Assembly (NCBI GenBank): GCA_963921825.1
Contig: OY997588.1
Span: forward strand, 52,398,803 to 52,462,802
Length of the DNA: 64,000 nucleotides
Direction of reading: 5' to 3'
Origin: Erodium maritimum
Taxonomy: Eukaryota; Streptophyta; Magnoliopsida; Geraniales; Geraniaceae
A program made the translations under genes and the position numbers. Of the stretch, positions 35,461-46,383 are shown piece by piece (the stretch's first letter is position 1; each line of letters starts with the position of its first letter). The notes below the pieces were generated by a model. The model worked only from the letters and a program-made list of their open reading frames with translations, did not search any database and was not told where the DNA came from.

Positions 35461-35868
35461 ATGGCGGGTCCATCTAATTGGGCAACCGGTGCTCTTTGGT
35501 CCCCAGAGGAGGAAATGCATCTGGTGGTGAATTGGCTCACCTTTTACGAGCACAGGGGCAAGTATTGGCGTGAACTATACCTTGCTTTCGTTGAAACCGG
35601 GAACGAGAAGTGGCCACAACCGACGGAGAAATAAGTCAAGGACCACTTCCAAAAGATGAGCAAGAAGTGCAGGTTGTTTGAGGAAATTCACCGGGGCAGT
35701 TTGGCCGAGCCTAGGAAAGGGGCAACCGATGACGAAATATATGCCGCGGCCATTGCTGATTATGAAGGCCGACACGGGCAGTGGACAAAACAACCTGTGT
35801 GGGAGATGCGAGGTGGGGTTTACATATTAGGACCATTAGGAATTAGTTTACTATCTTATTTTTAATAA
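35461..35868 (+). pseudogene. Second Myb/SANT-like ORF in the Harbinger element, in-frame stop
   Basis: ATG at 35461 (MAGPSNWATGALWSPEEEMH) starts a second, divergent Myb/SANT-like sequence: LWSPEEEMHLVVNWL, then KYWRELYLAF and, after an in-frame TAA at 35632-35634, VKDHFQKMSKKCRLFEEIHR in the same frame. It runs to the TAA near 35863. TATAAATAC (about 35371) and a CT-rich leader precede it. It shares domain type, but little sequence, with the first ORF. Its length (about 134 codons) suggests a minimal domain or a truncated copy. Confidence 0.65.
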
Positions 35869-36107
35869 TTGTGTTTTAAATTATCTAAATATGCACTAGG
35901 TTTCAAATATTATGTAATGTGTTTGGGGGTTTAAATAAAAGTAGTATTTAAATGTGGGGTGCTTTTTTAATTAGTGAAACTGTGTAGACACTGCTCCTGA
36001 CACTAGTAGTGTCAGACCATTGGAGGAGCGGTGTCAGGAAGCCAAAAAGCACTCCCTGACACTGCTCCTTGACACTACGCAGTGTCTAACCATTGTAGAT
36101 GCTCTTA

Positions 36108-36538
36108 GAAAGAGTGGTATATTCATGCTAATTAAAATTAAATCTTAATGATAACAAAACGTTTTTAAACTTTTATTAATCACAAATGGCATTGTATACA
36201 GACTATTGTTTGTTCTATGGAAGAAAAACCTAATAGACTCCCATTTGATCTATGACCAAATCAAATTTTGAGAGATTCCATATACTTGACATGGACCTCG
36301 AACTTGGGTTGTAGATGTTTCTAAGTTAGAGGATCATCCACACTATCATCTGAGTTTACTCTATTATATCTTTGTGTTTCGATCTCAATGATTTCTCGAA
36401 TGAGATGAAACGTCCCAATATATGCTTGGATCTCCTAGTTAGCCTTCGGCTCCCTAACTTGAGCTATTGCTCCATTGTTATCCCATAAAAAGTTCACTGA
36501 ATCTGATATGTGGGTATGACACCCAATTCGATGATAAA
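36108..36538 (-). pseudogene. Ty1/copia RNase H remnant (part 1, C-terminal)
   Basis: Reading leftward from 36538, the minus strand gives SDSVNFLWDNNGAIAQVREP, then with shifts FHLIREIIEI, VNSDDSVDDPLT and VHVKYMESL. This follows the copia RNase H order (CDNNGAIAQAKEPR, FHLIREI, DNVADPLTK, HTRSMG). It is broken by frameshifts and stops. The N-terminal part resumes at 58168 on the far side of gypsy element D, which inserted inside this gene. Confidence 0.75.
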
Positions 36539-38509
36539 TGTGAGGACCTGAGAATTTAAGATCTTTAATTTTATCGTTGGAATGTCGAGAGTTGGGATCG
36601 AGTCTGATTTTGGGATCGACTTCAAAAAAAAAGGAAAAGAAATCAAAAGAGAAAAAAAGGGGGTTATCGAAGAGATCAGGCTTGGGCCTGATCAGACTCG
36701 ACTTTGGGCTGAGCCAGACCAGGCCCAACACACGCACGCGCCAGAGCTGGCCCAAGACCCACGCCGCGCACCCCTATGCGCACACAAAACCCTACCTCTC
36801 CGCTTCAGTTTCTCACTCTCGCGCACGCTTCCCAAGCTAGAGCTCCTTCGTCTTCCTCGCGTTTCTCTCTCGAACCAGACGACGCCAGCGACTTCTCCGA
36901 CCTCACTCCGTCTTCGCCTTCCTCTCTGCTTCTTCATCTTCCACCCTCGAGCGTCCCTCGCACCCAAAAACCCAGAAATCCACCTTTCCCTTCTTCTACT
37001 TCCTCGATTCGCAGCGACCCGCGCCGTCGTCTTCATCCTGAACCTCGCTGTGCCTTTAATCGGACAAATCCAGCGTCGGTGAGCCTTCTCTAGAACCCGT
37101 CTCACCTCCCTCATCACGTCTCCTCTGTTTTTTTGAGCGAGATCGAGCTCGCTTGATCCGAGCCCGAGCTCCAGATCTACTCCTACGACATCAGATCTGG
37201 TCGGAGTAGCTCGATTCATGCCCGGGCGACCTCCCCACGACGTCCCGAGCGCCCTGACGCCACCCCGCCGTCAAAGACCGACATCGAACGTCCCGGCGCC
37301 GTCGCCGTCACCGGAGTTGAACCAGAGGACTGCCTGAACCATAGCCGCGTCTCTGACGGGCTTTGGGTTTGGGCCTTGGACAAGCCTGGGCCTGGGACAA
37401 GGCTTGGGCCAGACCCAGGACTCGGGCCTGGACTTGAGCCGGGCCTCGGGCCTCGGGCCTGGACCTGATTTGGGCCTCGGGCCTGGATCGGGTCTAGGGT
37501 CGGGTCCAGACTCGGGTTAGGTCCGGGTCTGGGTCAGCTCGGGTCAGGTCCGGGTCGGATCCGGGTCAGGTCCGGGTCGGATCCGGGTCGACCCAGTTTA
37601 TTTAATTAATTATTAATTTGGACTTAAAATCAGATAAATTCAAGGACTATCGGACTTTTAAAGGACGTTTGGGCAAACAAACTACTGGACTTAACTTAAT
37701 TTGAGGACCGTTACGGATTAGACCGGGACTGATGACCGCCCCTTTTGTGTTAAAACCAGGCCTTTACCCCGAGCACGGAGAAGACCGGAGGTAGGATCAG
37801 ACGTCAGCAGCTAGGAGACGCAGCTGTGGTTCTTCTTGAGGTAGGGATTACCTCGAAACCCGCTTTATTTCGGATGTACTAGAATGCATATAGGGAAACC
37901 TAATAATCGGATAAGTAACTAGTATGCATATAGGAGGTGATTAACTAGCGTAGACTTATAAACTGCGAACTTTTACGATTACTGTTTTAGGAAATTGTCA
38001 TGCGGTAGGATCGGGCCATGTCGCGCCTGTAGGACTATTTGTTGAGTGTATCTGATTGTGTGCTTTGTGCTGCTTGAACGGTTAATAATGAACATGAATA
38101 CGAGTAGAGTTGAACTTGGTGATGCATATTAGTGATCAAGTTACTTTCCTGTTTTCTCTGATTTGTTGAATTGGGGATGTTGGGGATTGAATACCGGTTA
38201 AGCCGGTAGGGGTTACCACGTGGAGTGTGGCGTCGGTAAGTGATGGTAAGTGCGGAACAACTGTGAGTGTAATTAAGGGTCAAAGCATATTATTTTCGGT
38301 GTAACATGTCGTTGCTATGTGTGGGCAAGTGTGTCGTGATTGTTATGATGTGAATCATTGGTTGTGATATGGTCGGGTGAGTGATAGACCGACGTGATCA
38401 TGAGTGTGGTGGTGGAACTGTGGTTACCTGTAGTTGTGATCAAGATTGTGACTGTGATTGTGATCCTGTTTGAGAATGTGATTGTGATTGTGTTTGTTTT
38501 GATGCACGA

Positions 38510-38800
38510 CCGGTAAAGTGTGAGAGATGTACTTCCGTCAGGTGTATCGTACCTTCCGGCGCGCAATCGGTAAAGTGTGAGGCTTGTGTGTGCTTTGGTT
38601 ACTTGAGAAAGGTGGTTTCCTTACCTTCCGACCTTGAGTCGGTAAAACGTCGTGTCCCGCGAAGAGGTGGTTTCCCTACCTTCCGACTAGCACTCGGTAA
38701 AACGCTGAGTTGTGTGCCGCGAGGTTCCAGGCCGCGAAGAGGCGATTTCCCTGCCTTCCGTCGATCGGTAAAACGCTGTGTGTCGCGATGTGGTCGACCG
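38510..38800. repeat. Tandem TCGGTAAAACG repeats in LTR D
   Basis: Units of about 55-75 bp contain GGTTTCCCTACCTTCCGAC and TCGGTAAAACGCTG. The same array is at 56920-57190 in the other LTR. Confidence 0.75.
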
Positions 38801-38994
38801 CCCCTCCTGACTTTGTGTTATGGGAAAGTTGTGTGCGGCTACGCCGGGCCGAGCGGGTTGCTCCCGAGACCGTGCTTTGGTTACGAGTTGTGTGATTATT
38901 AATGTTTTGGATTGAACGAGTGTTGCTGTGTCTGTGACATTGAGTGTTTTCCGTGTTAGTTGTTGTCTTATTCCGATGCTACGTGTTCCGGAGA

Positions 38995-39170
38995 GACTTG
39001 TTTCACCCCGATGATATGTGTCCCTTCGGGGATGTTTCCGGGAGGATATCTTGTTTCACCCTGATGATCTGGGTCCCTTTGGAGATATTTCCGGGAATCC
39101 CCATGATATGTGTTCCTTGTGGGAACATTTCCGGGAGTCCCAATGATATGTGTCCCATCGCGACCGAGGG
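38995..39170. repeat. Tandem ATGATATGTGTCCC repeats in LTR D
   Basis: Four to five units follow the scheme CCCGATGATATGTGTCCCTT, CGGGGATGTTTCCGGGAG. Matching units are at 57415-57575 in the partner LTR and, diverged, at 61825-61975 in LTR C. Confidence 0.75.
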
Positions 39171-39468
39171 GTATTTTCGGTACGAAGTATTGGTTTGTGT
39201 GTGGTTCGGAGTCTTGTGGCTTAAATCATCTGTATTTCCGTAACTTTGGGTGTCTTACTTGGATTGCTCCCTTCGGTGTATGTCGTAGTCAAATGGTTGG
39301 TGTTGAGTTAAGTTGTTATGGTTGGCCTAGGAGTGTCAGATCAAAGGGAGTTTTGACTTTTAAAGTGGCTTAAGTGTCGTGCCGTTATTTCAACCCTTTT
39401 AAATACTTTAAACTATAACAAGGCTTTCTGGTAAATTCATAATGAGGTGGTTGTGTGGTTTTCCCTAC

Positions 39469-39507
39469 TGAGCGTCAAGCTCACCCATTTTCCGTGTTTT
39501 CTACAGG
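39469..39507 (+). promoter_or_regulatory. Stem-loop TGAGC/GCTCA in 5' LTR of D
   Basis: TGAGCGTCAAGCTCA (39469-39483) has 5-bp arms and is followed by TTTTCTACAGGTGAC-type sequence. The partner is at 57877-57891 in the 3' LTR. Confidence 0.5.
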
Positions 39508-40845
39508 TGACAATTATGCTTTGGACTAGAGGGTTACGCAGAGCTGGGAGCTAGCGGAGGCCCGGGGTTTTTTTTTATCATTAGAGAGGTATTGCTGTTT
39601 TGTTGTGACTAATGTGTGATGGACTGCTTACTAATGCGTTCGCTGTGTGTTATTTAATTGTGAACTGTTTGTTCCGCGTGCGCGGTTGGTTGACCAAGTT
39701 TTCAAATGGAACATGACAAAATTTTATGGAAAATTGGAGTGTATGTCCTATTATGATTTGACTACAGCAAATCATGATAGCGGGGATGTCAGTTGGTTAC
39801 AACGTAGTTCGGGGACGCCTGAACCGAGTTGTAACGAGATGATATCAACATGTACTATTTTGCTACAAGAATAAGCTTTTGCAACCTGTGTTAATGAGTA
39901 CGGTTGAGACTGTGAGTTTTCGTGCTGCTTTGTTATTTTGTGGACTGATTGACTGCGTGTAAGCTTGTTATGCTGTGTGTTGTACTGATTGACTGTGATT
40001 GAATTGTGAGACTTGTGGTTTCTTTTGTGCGATGGTGTGGTATGTTTTGTGTGACGCACTAGGGTGTGGTGTTTGTACTAGTACTACTACTATTACTACT
40101 GTTGTGAGTAAACTGAAGTTTTGTCGAACCGTTTAAGTTGTTACTGTTCGTGTGTGTGAACGTTAGCATCTGGAGTGAGTCGCCTCTAAGTGTTGTTGAG
40201 AAACTGAGCGTGTGCGTGTGTCGTGCGGAGGATAATCACGACGTGACATCTCGAGGCAGGAGAGGTAAGTCGTTGGGGCACAGGTGCCCGGAGTACTTCC
40301 ACTGGGAAGGTTGGGAGGAGCCACACCAGCAGGTCCCGGGCTGCGAAGACACCGAACATCAGAGATCAGGTACGAGGTCAGAGTTACGGCATGACCCGTT
40401 TGTACCAGTTTTGGTGACAGTCAAGACGAACCGATGCAAGAGATTCGAGTGAGGGCCCCAGCCCAGAGTTTGAATCGAGTTCTCACTCTGATGACTAAGG
40501 TGTAGCTGGAGATAGTGTATAAGACAACAACCGTGGAACGAGGTCGCAGACAGACCGCGAGAGTTCGTAAGACTCGGCAACGACCTAGCAGTGTTGCGGG
40601 ACTGCACGAGATTCGAGAATCTAAGGAACGAAGAACCGTAGGGTTCTCCCGACCACAGACCTCGCCTGACGCTTTGAAGCAGACAGGTTAAGGAACATCA
40701 GTAGTTTACGTCGCGTTCGAACGGAGGCCAGTGCTTTCACACTACCGGCATCTGAAACATCGATACGAGTGCCGAGCAACGGAGGGCTGTAACAGTATCA
40801 GTAAACCGATAGACCGGTCGGGGAAGGTGGCCGGGTTGCGATGAG

Positions 40846-40889
40846 ATCGGAGTGGCGCAGCGGAAGCGTGGTGGGCCCATAACCCACAG
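40846..40889 (+). pseudogene. Truncated initiator tRNA-Met (5' half) inside element D
   Basis: Forty-four nucleotides match the 5' part of plant initiator tRNA-Met from the first base through the D arm and the complete anticodon arm with CAT anticodon (GTGGG-CCCATAA-CCCAC), to the first base of the variable region. The one difference I find from the remembered plant sequence is A to G at position 4. The A-box word TGGCGCAGCGG is intact. The variable loop, T arm and acceptor 3' strand are absent; the sequence goes on as ACATTGCACTC. It therefore cannot be a functional tRNA gene. The same segment lies in element E. Confidence 0.85.
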
Positions 40890-41439
40890 ACATTGCACTC
40901 TTCCGTTTTCTTCTTCCCTTGCTAAGCAGTTGGGCTTAAGAGTAAAGCCTCGGGGCGACCCTTGTGTCGTGGCGCCCTAGTTACGAGTGAAGTGGTTGAC
41001 AAGTACGAGCCTTACAACTGATATTATAGTGTTTGACCGTTCTTGGTGGTCTTCTTGCGTTGAACTAACAGTGTGTTTTGTTGAGACCGATAGAATACCT
41101 ATACCGACGGGGGAATTTCGGTATGAGATATCTAGACCGATGAGGTGTTCTTGGTGAGTTGTGATGATAAGCGTTTCTGGGTTGTTGCGTTCGCCGTGGT
41201 GTTGTTGGTGGGGTGTTGTATGTTGTGACTCATGCCCCGAGTGACGTAAAGATACCCGACCGAGGTGTATGCCGGTCCGGTATGTGTGTTTTGAGTTTTT
41301 CCCCGATGTGTGTGTTCCGGGAAGACCCCTAGACCGATGATGTTTTTGGTACAGTTTGAGCGAGCCGAGCTATGGGAAGCTGGCACCCTGTTCTGGGTTA
41401 CCTTAGGTGGTAGTGTTTGTTGTTTGACTTTGGGTTTTG

Positions 41440-41630
41440 GATCCGCGTTGACTACAATGACTGCCTTGACACGCAAGAGAACGGAAATTGTGTGGGCTGT
41501 TGAGTGTGAGCACTCCTTCTCCAAGCTGAAGACTCGTTTGACCGCCATCTTTATTAGTAACCTTTCTGGTGTTGAACTTGACGACTTTCGATGTCATCCT
41601 GGGGATGGACTGACTCTCAAGACGCGAGGC
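41440..41630 (+). pseudogene. Gypsy RT/RNase H junction remnant in element D
   Basis: A plus-strand frame reads MTALTRKRTEIVWAVECEHS, FSKLKTRLTAI, the signature found between the reverse transcriptase and RNase H of Ty3/gypsy elements (PLTRLTRK..F.W...CE.SF..LK..LT.AP). The following LSGVELDDF resembles the start of RNase H with its catalytic D lost or shifted. No more of pol is visible on either side. Confidence 0.65.
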
Positions 41631-42427
41631 GTCAATCGATTGTGACCGGCCAGCGATGCAAGTGCGATCGAGCAATACAAATGTTACGTGTGGACGGGAA
41701 ATAGGTGCGAAGTTTGAATCGAAGCATATCAGTTGTCAACAAGTAATGGCCGAACGACAGTGTTCCGCGGGAACTAGTACGACCCCACGAGAGCACAGTA
41801 GAAGTAAGAACACCATCTGTCGGGGTCCGGAAATGGTTAGCCGAGTGAGACTACCACAATGCGTTCAAGCCAGTAACATTATGGCACCAGGCGAAGCACG
41901 ATTTGGTAGGTCAGAGCAGCTACCCAGGCGGGGCGCAGTTGGGAATTTAAAGGTTAATCCTTGTGGTCCCGAGTTGTTCAAAAGGAGACTGAAGGGTCGC
42001 GTGGATAGTGAACGACTAAGAACCGCGCAGAGTCGACGCGAAAGCGCAAGGAGGAGGCACGCACAGGGTCTCCAAGGCCGGTTGGCCCTGGGGAAATGGT
42101 ATCGTAGTGTCTTCCGGTTTTGTGGTTTTTGGGGTGGAGCGACTTGTAAACTGGTTCGATTGTCAGCTGTGAGCGAGCGCCAACGGTAAGCGCGAAATCC
42201 CTGGTTGGGTAACCTTCGATGATTGATCTTGATTGTATGTTATCGCTTGTGGAGTGTCGTTATAGTGAAGTTTGACGAGTTGGGTGTTCTGAGGTGCACA
42301 CGCCCTCCGACAAGTTGTGGATGATGTGTAATGTCGCTCCGAACCGTGCAGCAAGAGTGAGATCCAATGCCAGGTTGGTTGAGATCGTGTTCTAAGTTCT
42401 TGTTTTACCGTGTGAGGTTGGTCGTGG

Positions 42428-44309
42428 TGTCACGCCCCAAATCCGGTTTTGGCCGGACTCGAGATGTAACTTGAGTTGACAATTAAATAATAACGAAATA
42501 ATAATATAACCAATTAAATACTCAAGAGGTTTCGTTGAAATACTCGAATAACATGTTCCAAATCATAAATAGGAGTTAAAGCTCTAAATAGAGTACGAAA
42601 AATAGGCGGTTCATTACAAGTGACCGAAAGACGTCTCTAATACCCCAAATTATCCAGAAGCTCCCGAGGCTCGAGCCCACTACTCATCAAGCACGCCTGT
42701 ATAAACAGTCAACAAAACAAATAAGGGTGAGCTTACGCTCAGTAGGGAAAATCATAAACAGTTTAACCTCGATTTAGTAAGAAAACTGCTTTAACACGAC
42801 GACACATATTACAATTAATACTTTAAATCAATATGATACTGTAACCTGAGCAAGATAAGTTTAATATCACATTCTTAAAGATAACAGCAACTTTCAGGAG
42901 AATAAGTGAAAAGCGATCTAAAGATTTAATAACTACTAAAATTGAATCAAGTGAATATCACACCAACAGCTCAAATCCTCAATACTCCGATCCACGAGAG
43001 TACTCGTGTCATGTCAGATTTTCCCTCGGTCCAGAGGAGGCATATACATCGGGTTACGGGTAACAATCCCTGGGGGACGCTTATCATCGGGATTCTCGGA
43101 AATGCCCCCAAAGGACCATATGTCATCGGGATGAAACAGAATAACAATCCCTCGGTTATGGTCCTACCCTACACCGGAATCCTCAACGGTGTAGGTACCA
43201 TACCGTATCAGCAATCACCATTGTACCACCCTACACCGGAATCCTCAACGGTGTAGGCACCATTCAACAATAATCATTATATCACCCTACACTGGACTCC
43301 TCAACGGTGTAGGTACCATTCCCCGCAGGGTAAATCATCCATCAGCTATGATACTACCCCACACCGGAATCCTCTACAGTGTGGGTGCCATACCGGATCA
43401 CCAATAACCATTATACTACCCTACACCGGAATCCTCAACGGTGTAGGTACCATTCATCGGCTATGATATTACCCCACCCCGGAATCCTCTACAATGTGGG
43501 TGCCATACCGGATCACCAATAACCATTATACTACCCTACACCGGAATCCTCAACGGTGTAGGTACCATTCATCCGGATCCAGGATCTGGCCCAAGGCCTA
43601 TCCGGATCCAGCCCGTGTCCTGGCCCAGTGACTTCCGGCCCAAGCCCGACCAACCAGCCCATCTACTAGGACCTGGTCCAACTCGTGCTGGCTCGTCTGA
43701 GCTGATTTCAGCTCCGGCGATGCCAGTGCTCTCTGGCCACCGTCTACGGCATCAAGGGATGTTAGAGAAGGGCTAAGCGAGGGCTGCGACGAGCGTTGGG
43801 TCCTTGGCGCCACCGTGGCTGTGCCGTGGGTGCTCGAACACGACCCAATCCCGCCCCCGGCTCAGATCTGGAGCTTGCTATGTCGCCGGCGAGGGTTCCG
43901 ACCAGAGCAGCTCAAATCGAGCTCGGGAAGGTACGATTTCGGTCTGGGCGAGGTCGGGGGAAGAGGAAGAAGGGCGAGGGAGGATGAACCCTCTTCGTTC
44001 CTCGGTTGCTGTCGCTGACACGAGCTCGGAAGCTTCGAATCCGAGCGTTATCCGGCGAGCCTATGTCAGTTCCGGTAGGGTTGGGTTCGAATCGAGCTCA
44101 GTAAGAGCGTAAGGGAAGAGTGTGAGGTGGTGGTGGTTCGGTAGCTCGAGGGAGAAGAAGAGAAGGTGCGAGATCGAGAAAGGGAGAGGAGTGTGTCTCG
44201 GTAATCGTGCAGCTGCGCAATGAAGAAGAGAACCAGAAGTGTGACTTTAGGGTTAACGCGCATGGGCCTTGGGCCCGGGTTTCGTGGGTGCGTGCATTCG
44301 GGTTTTACA
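42428..44309 (-). repeat. 3' LTR of element E (two internal deletions)
   Basis: The left 1.15 kb is nearly identical to the 5' LTR (about a dozen differences in the first 600 bp by eye). It then jumps from the hairpin array directly to GGATCCAGGATCTGGCCC, lacking about 1.04 kb present in the 5' LTR (about 52662-53703). It also lacks about 140 bp near its right end (counterpart about 54430-54569). Confidence 0.85.
43165..43572. repeat. Hairpin array in 3' LTR of E
   Basis: Units contain CTACACCG...CGGTGTAG or CCACACCG...CAGTGTGG inverted pairs with a GAATCCTCAA/TA loop, separated by GGTACCAT and GGATCACCAATAACCATTA. About six units are visible. The array is collinear with 52250-52715. Confidence 0.85.
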
Positions 44310-44310
44310 G

Positions 44311-44327
44311 TCTACCCCCCTTAAAAG
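44311..44327 (-). promoter_or_regulatory. Polypurine tract of element E
   Basis: CTACCCCCCTTAAAAG on the plus strand is AAGGGGGG-type on the element's strand, immediately before its 3' LTR. It is preceded by AATTTCGAGGACAAAAT, the usual end of a gypsy internal region. It primes plus-strand DNA synthesis. Confidence 0.85.
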
Positions 44328-46378
44328 AATTTTGTCCTCGAAATTTAAAACGAATGCGCTCCACTTGACCCTATCTCAGGGAACGTCCGCTCAGCACTCA
44401 CAAGCGAGGGATCCGCAGTGTACTTCCGTAGTTTGGGAACACATGGAAGCTGCTAGGCAACGGCTCCAGTTCTGCCTGAAGATCTCAAAATGTACGATAA
44501 ACTGCGGGGCCAACTTGCCTCCGCCACGGTTGAACCGCAATAGTCATTTCTTCGGCTCACCTCAGAAACACGTGATCACCAACTGTAACTCAAGAGGTCG
44601 ACATAGTCTATCTGCGTAACTCTTTCGTCGATTCTACGCGGTCTTTAACCGTTCTCGAATCAACGCGACCTTTACTTAATCGTGCTTCACTAGGATCACG
44701 CTAGTTACTCAGACGCCATACTTGGCGGTGACAGACAGTATTACTTAATAGTTCACAATTTCAACGTGAAACAAATTAGATCAACACAAGGAATCAATGA
44801 GTACACACAACAAGTCGATTAGCCCTCAGACATTGAGGAATAACAGATAACGATCTTGGTAACCTATACCGAAAATCCGGCGTCGGTGTAGATAGCGGGC
44901 CGTCATAAACAACCTCGATGTAGATACCTCTCACCGAAATGCTCAACGGTGTAGGTATCACACCGGAAATATCGACCCCGGTCTAGACATGCCATACCAT
45001 AATTTTCCGTCGGTATGGGTGTCTTATTGGAATACTCCGAAAGTCGGACAAGGACGGAGCCATCCGCAGATGTAACTTCTCAGTTTCTCTTTGGTAACCG
45101 TCACAAGAATAGTTCACACTGGAACGTCCATGAGGTCGTGTCACGACCTAACACACACAAAACAAGGAAGTAACACACAGATGCAACCATCAACCAAAGG
45201 TTCTCATCACCACTGCAGGGCTTGGAACAACCGCTCGTTTCATCACATCTCGTGGAAAGGTAGGTGTATCTCAAACAAGTAAATGGTACAATGTACCGGC
45301 ACCTAGTCGAAAGGCGGCATGCCTCAAAACATACCTTAATCAAAAAGCTCCTGTCACACCAAGCATGGCACACTTGTCCAACGTAGCAACATGTCACACC
45401 GGGTAAATCTTATCAAGATTCTCAACCTGATAACGGATCAGTCACACATCAAGCATCACAATCCTAGATCGTGGTAAATCATCAACAACTAACTGTGATC
45501 AATCAAAAAGGTTATCCAACTCACGATATTTTTTCCTTGACATCGATACCTGTTTCACAACCCCTGACCAAACCCCCTTACAAGTCGCTTCATCCAAGTC
45601 ATCGCATCAACGAGACAACGGTTCTAAAAACCAGTACATGGTTCAGTACAACCACGAACTCTACCGACATTTGGTCGGACAAACGACGTACAACAACAAG
45701 GATAAGTAGAACCTTTTACTGGCACTTAGCCGAAAGTAGGTGTCCTTCGGGACACACCTAAACCAAACGTTACGATAATCATACTCGACAGTAGAACACA
45801 GTTTTAACATCGATCTGTAAAGGTTATTCCAACCGGTGGTATTCCCTATACCGTTGACACTCGCTCACAAGCTATCGATCAAACCAACTTATAAGTAAGT
45901 TCACCCAAGTCACCACTTAGGGAGTAATCAACACGCACTGAACTATCATGGATTTGAACAGTTCAGAAAACGACCGCGGTTCCGTCAATCGTTTCTCGAA
46001 CAACTCAGAATCAACAACGATTAACTCTTAACTTTCCCTGTGCCCTTGCATGGCACAAATCCGACCTACCACGCAACGCTTTGTTCGGTGCCATCTTGTT
46101 ACTGACTTGTAAGCTTGTGGTAGTCGCTCTCGTCCGTCTGTTTTCGGATTTCAACGTCAGGTGCTCTCACTTCTATGGCACAATTTAATGGTTATGTTAG
46201 TCCCCGCGGGACGTGAGCGTTCGTTCTTCTCTCGTTGATGGAGATTTTCCCTTTCAATCGGTTCGTGTTCTCCTTATTTTGCTCCACTGGGAATGTCGTC
46301 TAATGTCGTTGTAACTCTCGGTGTTATCTGTCTGTTCCGCATGGAAGGAATTTAGGGACTACATTCTAATTTAATCTT
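44328..46378 (-). other. Internal region of element E left of solo LTR F
   Basis: No pol domain is recognised on either strand. Several dispersed CCGACG/CGGTGTAGG hairpin words like those of the LTR array occur near 44870-45020. Presumably decayed or replaced pol sequence. Confidence 0.4.
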
Positions 46379-46383
46379 ACACG

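Larger units (their letters stand above)
33710..36104 (+). mobile_element. PIF/Harbinger-type element without transposase
   Basis: The terminal repeats GAGCAGCTCCAACGG (left) and, inverted, GAGCATCTACAATGG (right) match at 12 of 15 positions. They are flanked by the 3-bp duplication TTA (33707-33709 and 36105-36107), as expected for PIF/Harbinger. Subterminal sequence is full of GTGTCAGG/CTGACAC words. The 2395-bp element carries two Myb/SANT-like genes (34054-35165, 35461-35865), each with its own upstream TATA-like sequence, and no DDE transposase. It must therefore be non-autonomous. Confidence 0.85.
36539..39590 (+). repeat. 5' LTR of element D (3' end lost)
   Basis: Aligns closely with the 3' LTR at 54908-57995, differing mostly by scattered substitutions. 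It includes the GGGCCT/GGTCCGGGTC-rich part (37370-37600), the three TTCCGAC...TCGGTAAAACG repeats (38600-38790) and the ATGATATGTGTCCC repeats (39005-39165). Similarity stops at about 39590 after the GTTTTTTTTTATCATTAGAGA word. The last roughly 180 bp of the LTR and the primer site are missing. Confidence 0.85.
39591..42427 (+). other. Internal region of element D, left part
   Basis: Mostly non-coding. A block near 39783-39850 (GGGGATGTCAGTTGGTTACA...) matches the leader of element E on the minus strand (about 50450-50515), showing that the two elements share internal ancestry. It contains the tRNA-like segment (40846-40889) and an RT/RNase H remnant (41440-41630). No gag frame survives. Confidence 0.6.

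Noticed and set aside
40846..40889. Functional tRNA-Met gene
   Set aside because: The T arm and 3' acceptor strand are missing, so it cannot fold or be processed as a tRNA; called a truncated copy instead.
43165..43572. CRISPR-like palindromic repeats with spacers
   Set aside because: Spacers are themselves repeated and the array is duplicated in both LTRs of a retrotransposon in a plant genome.
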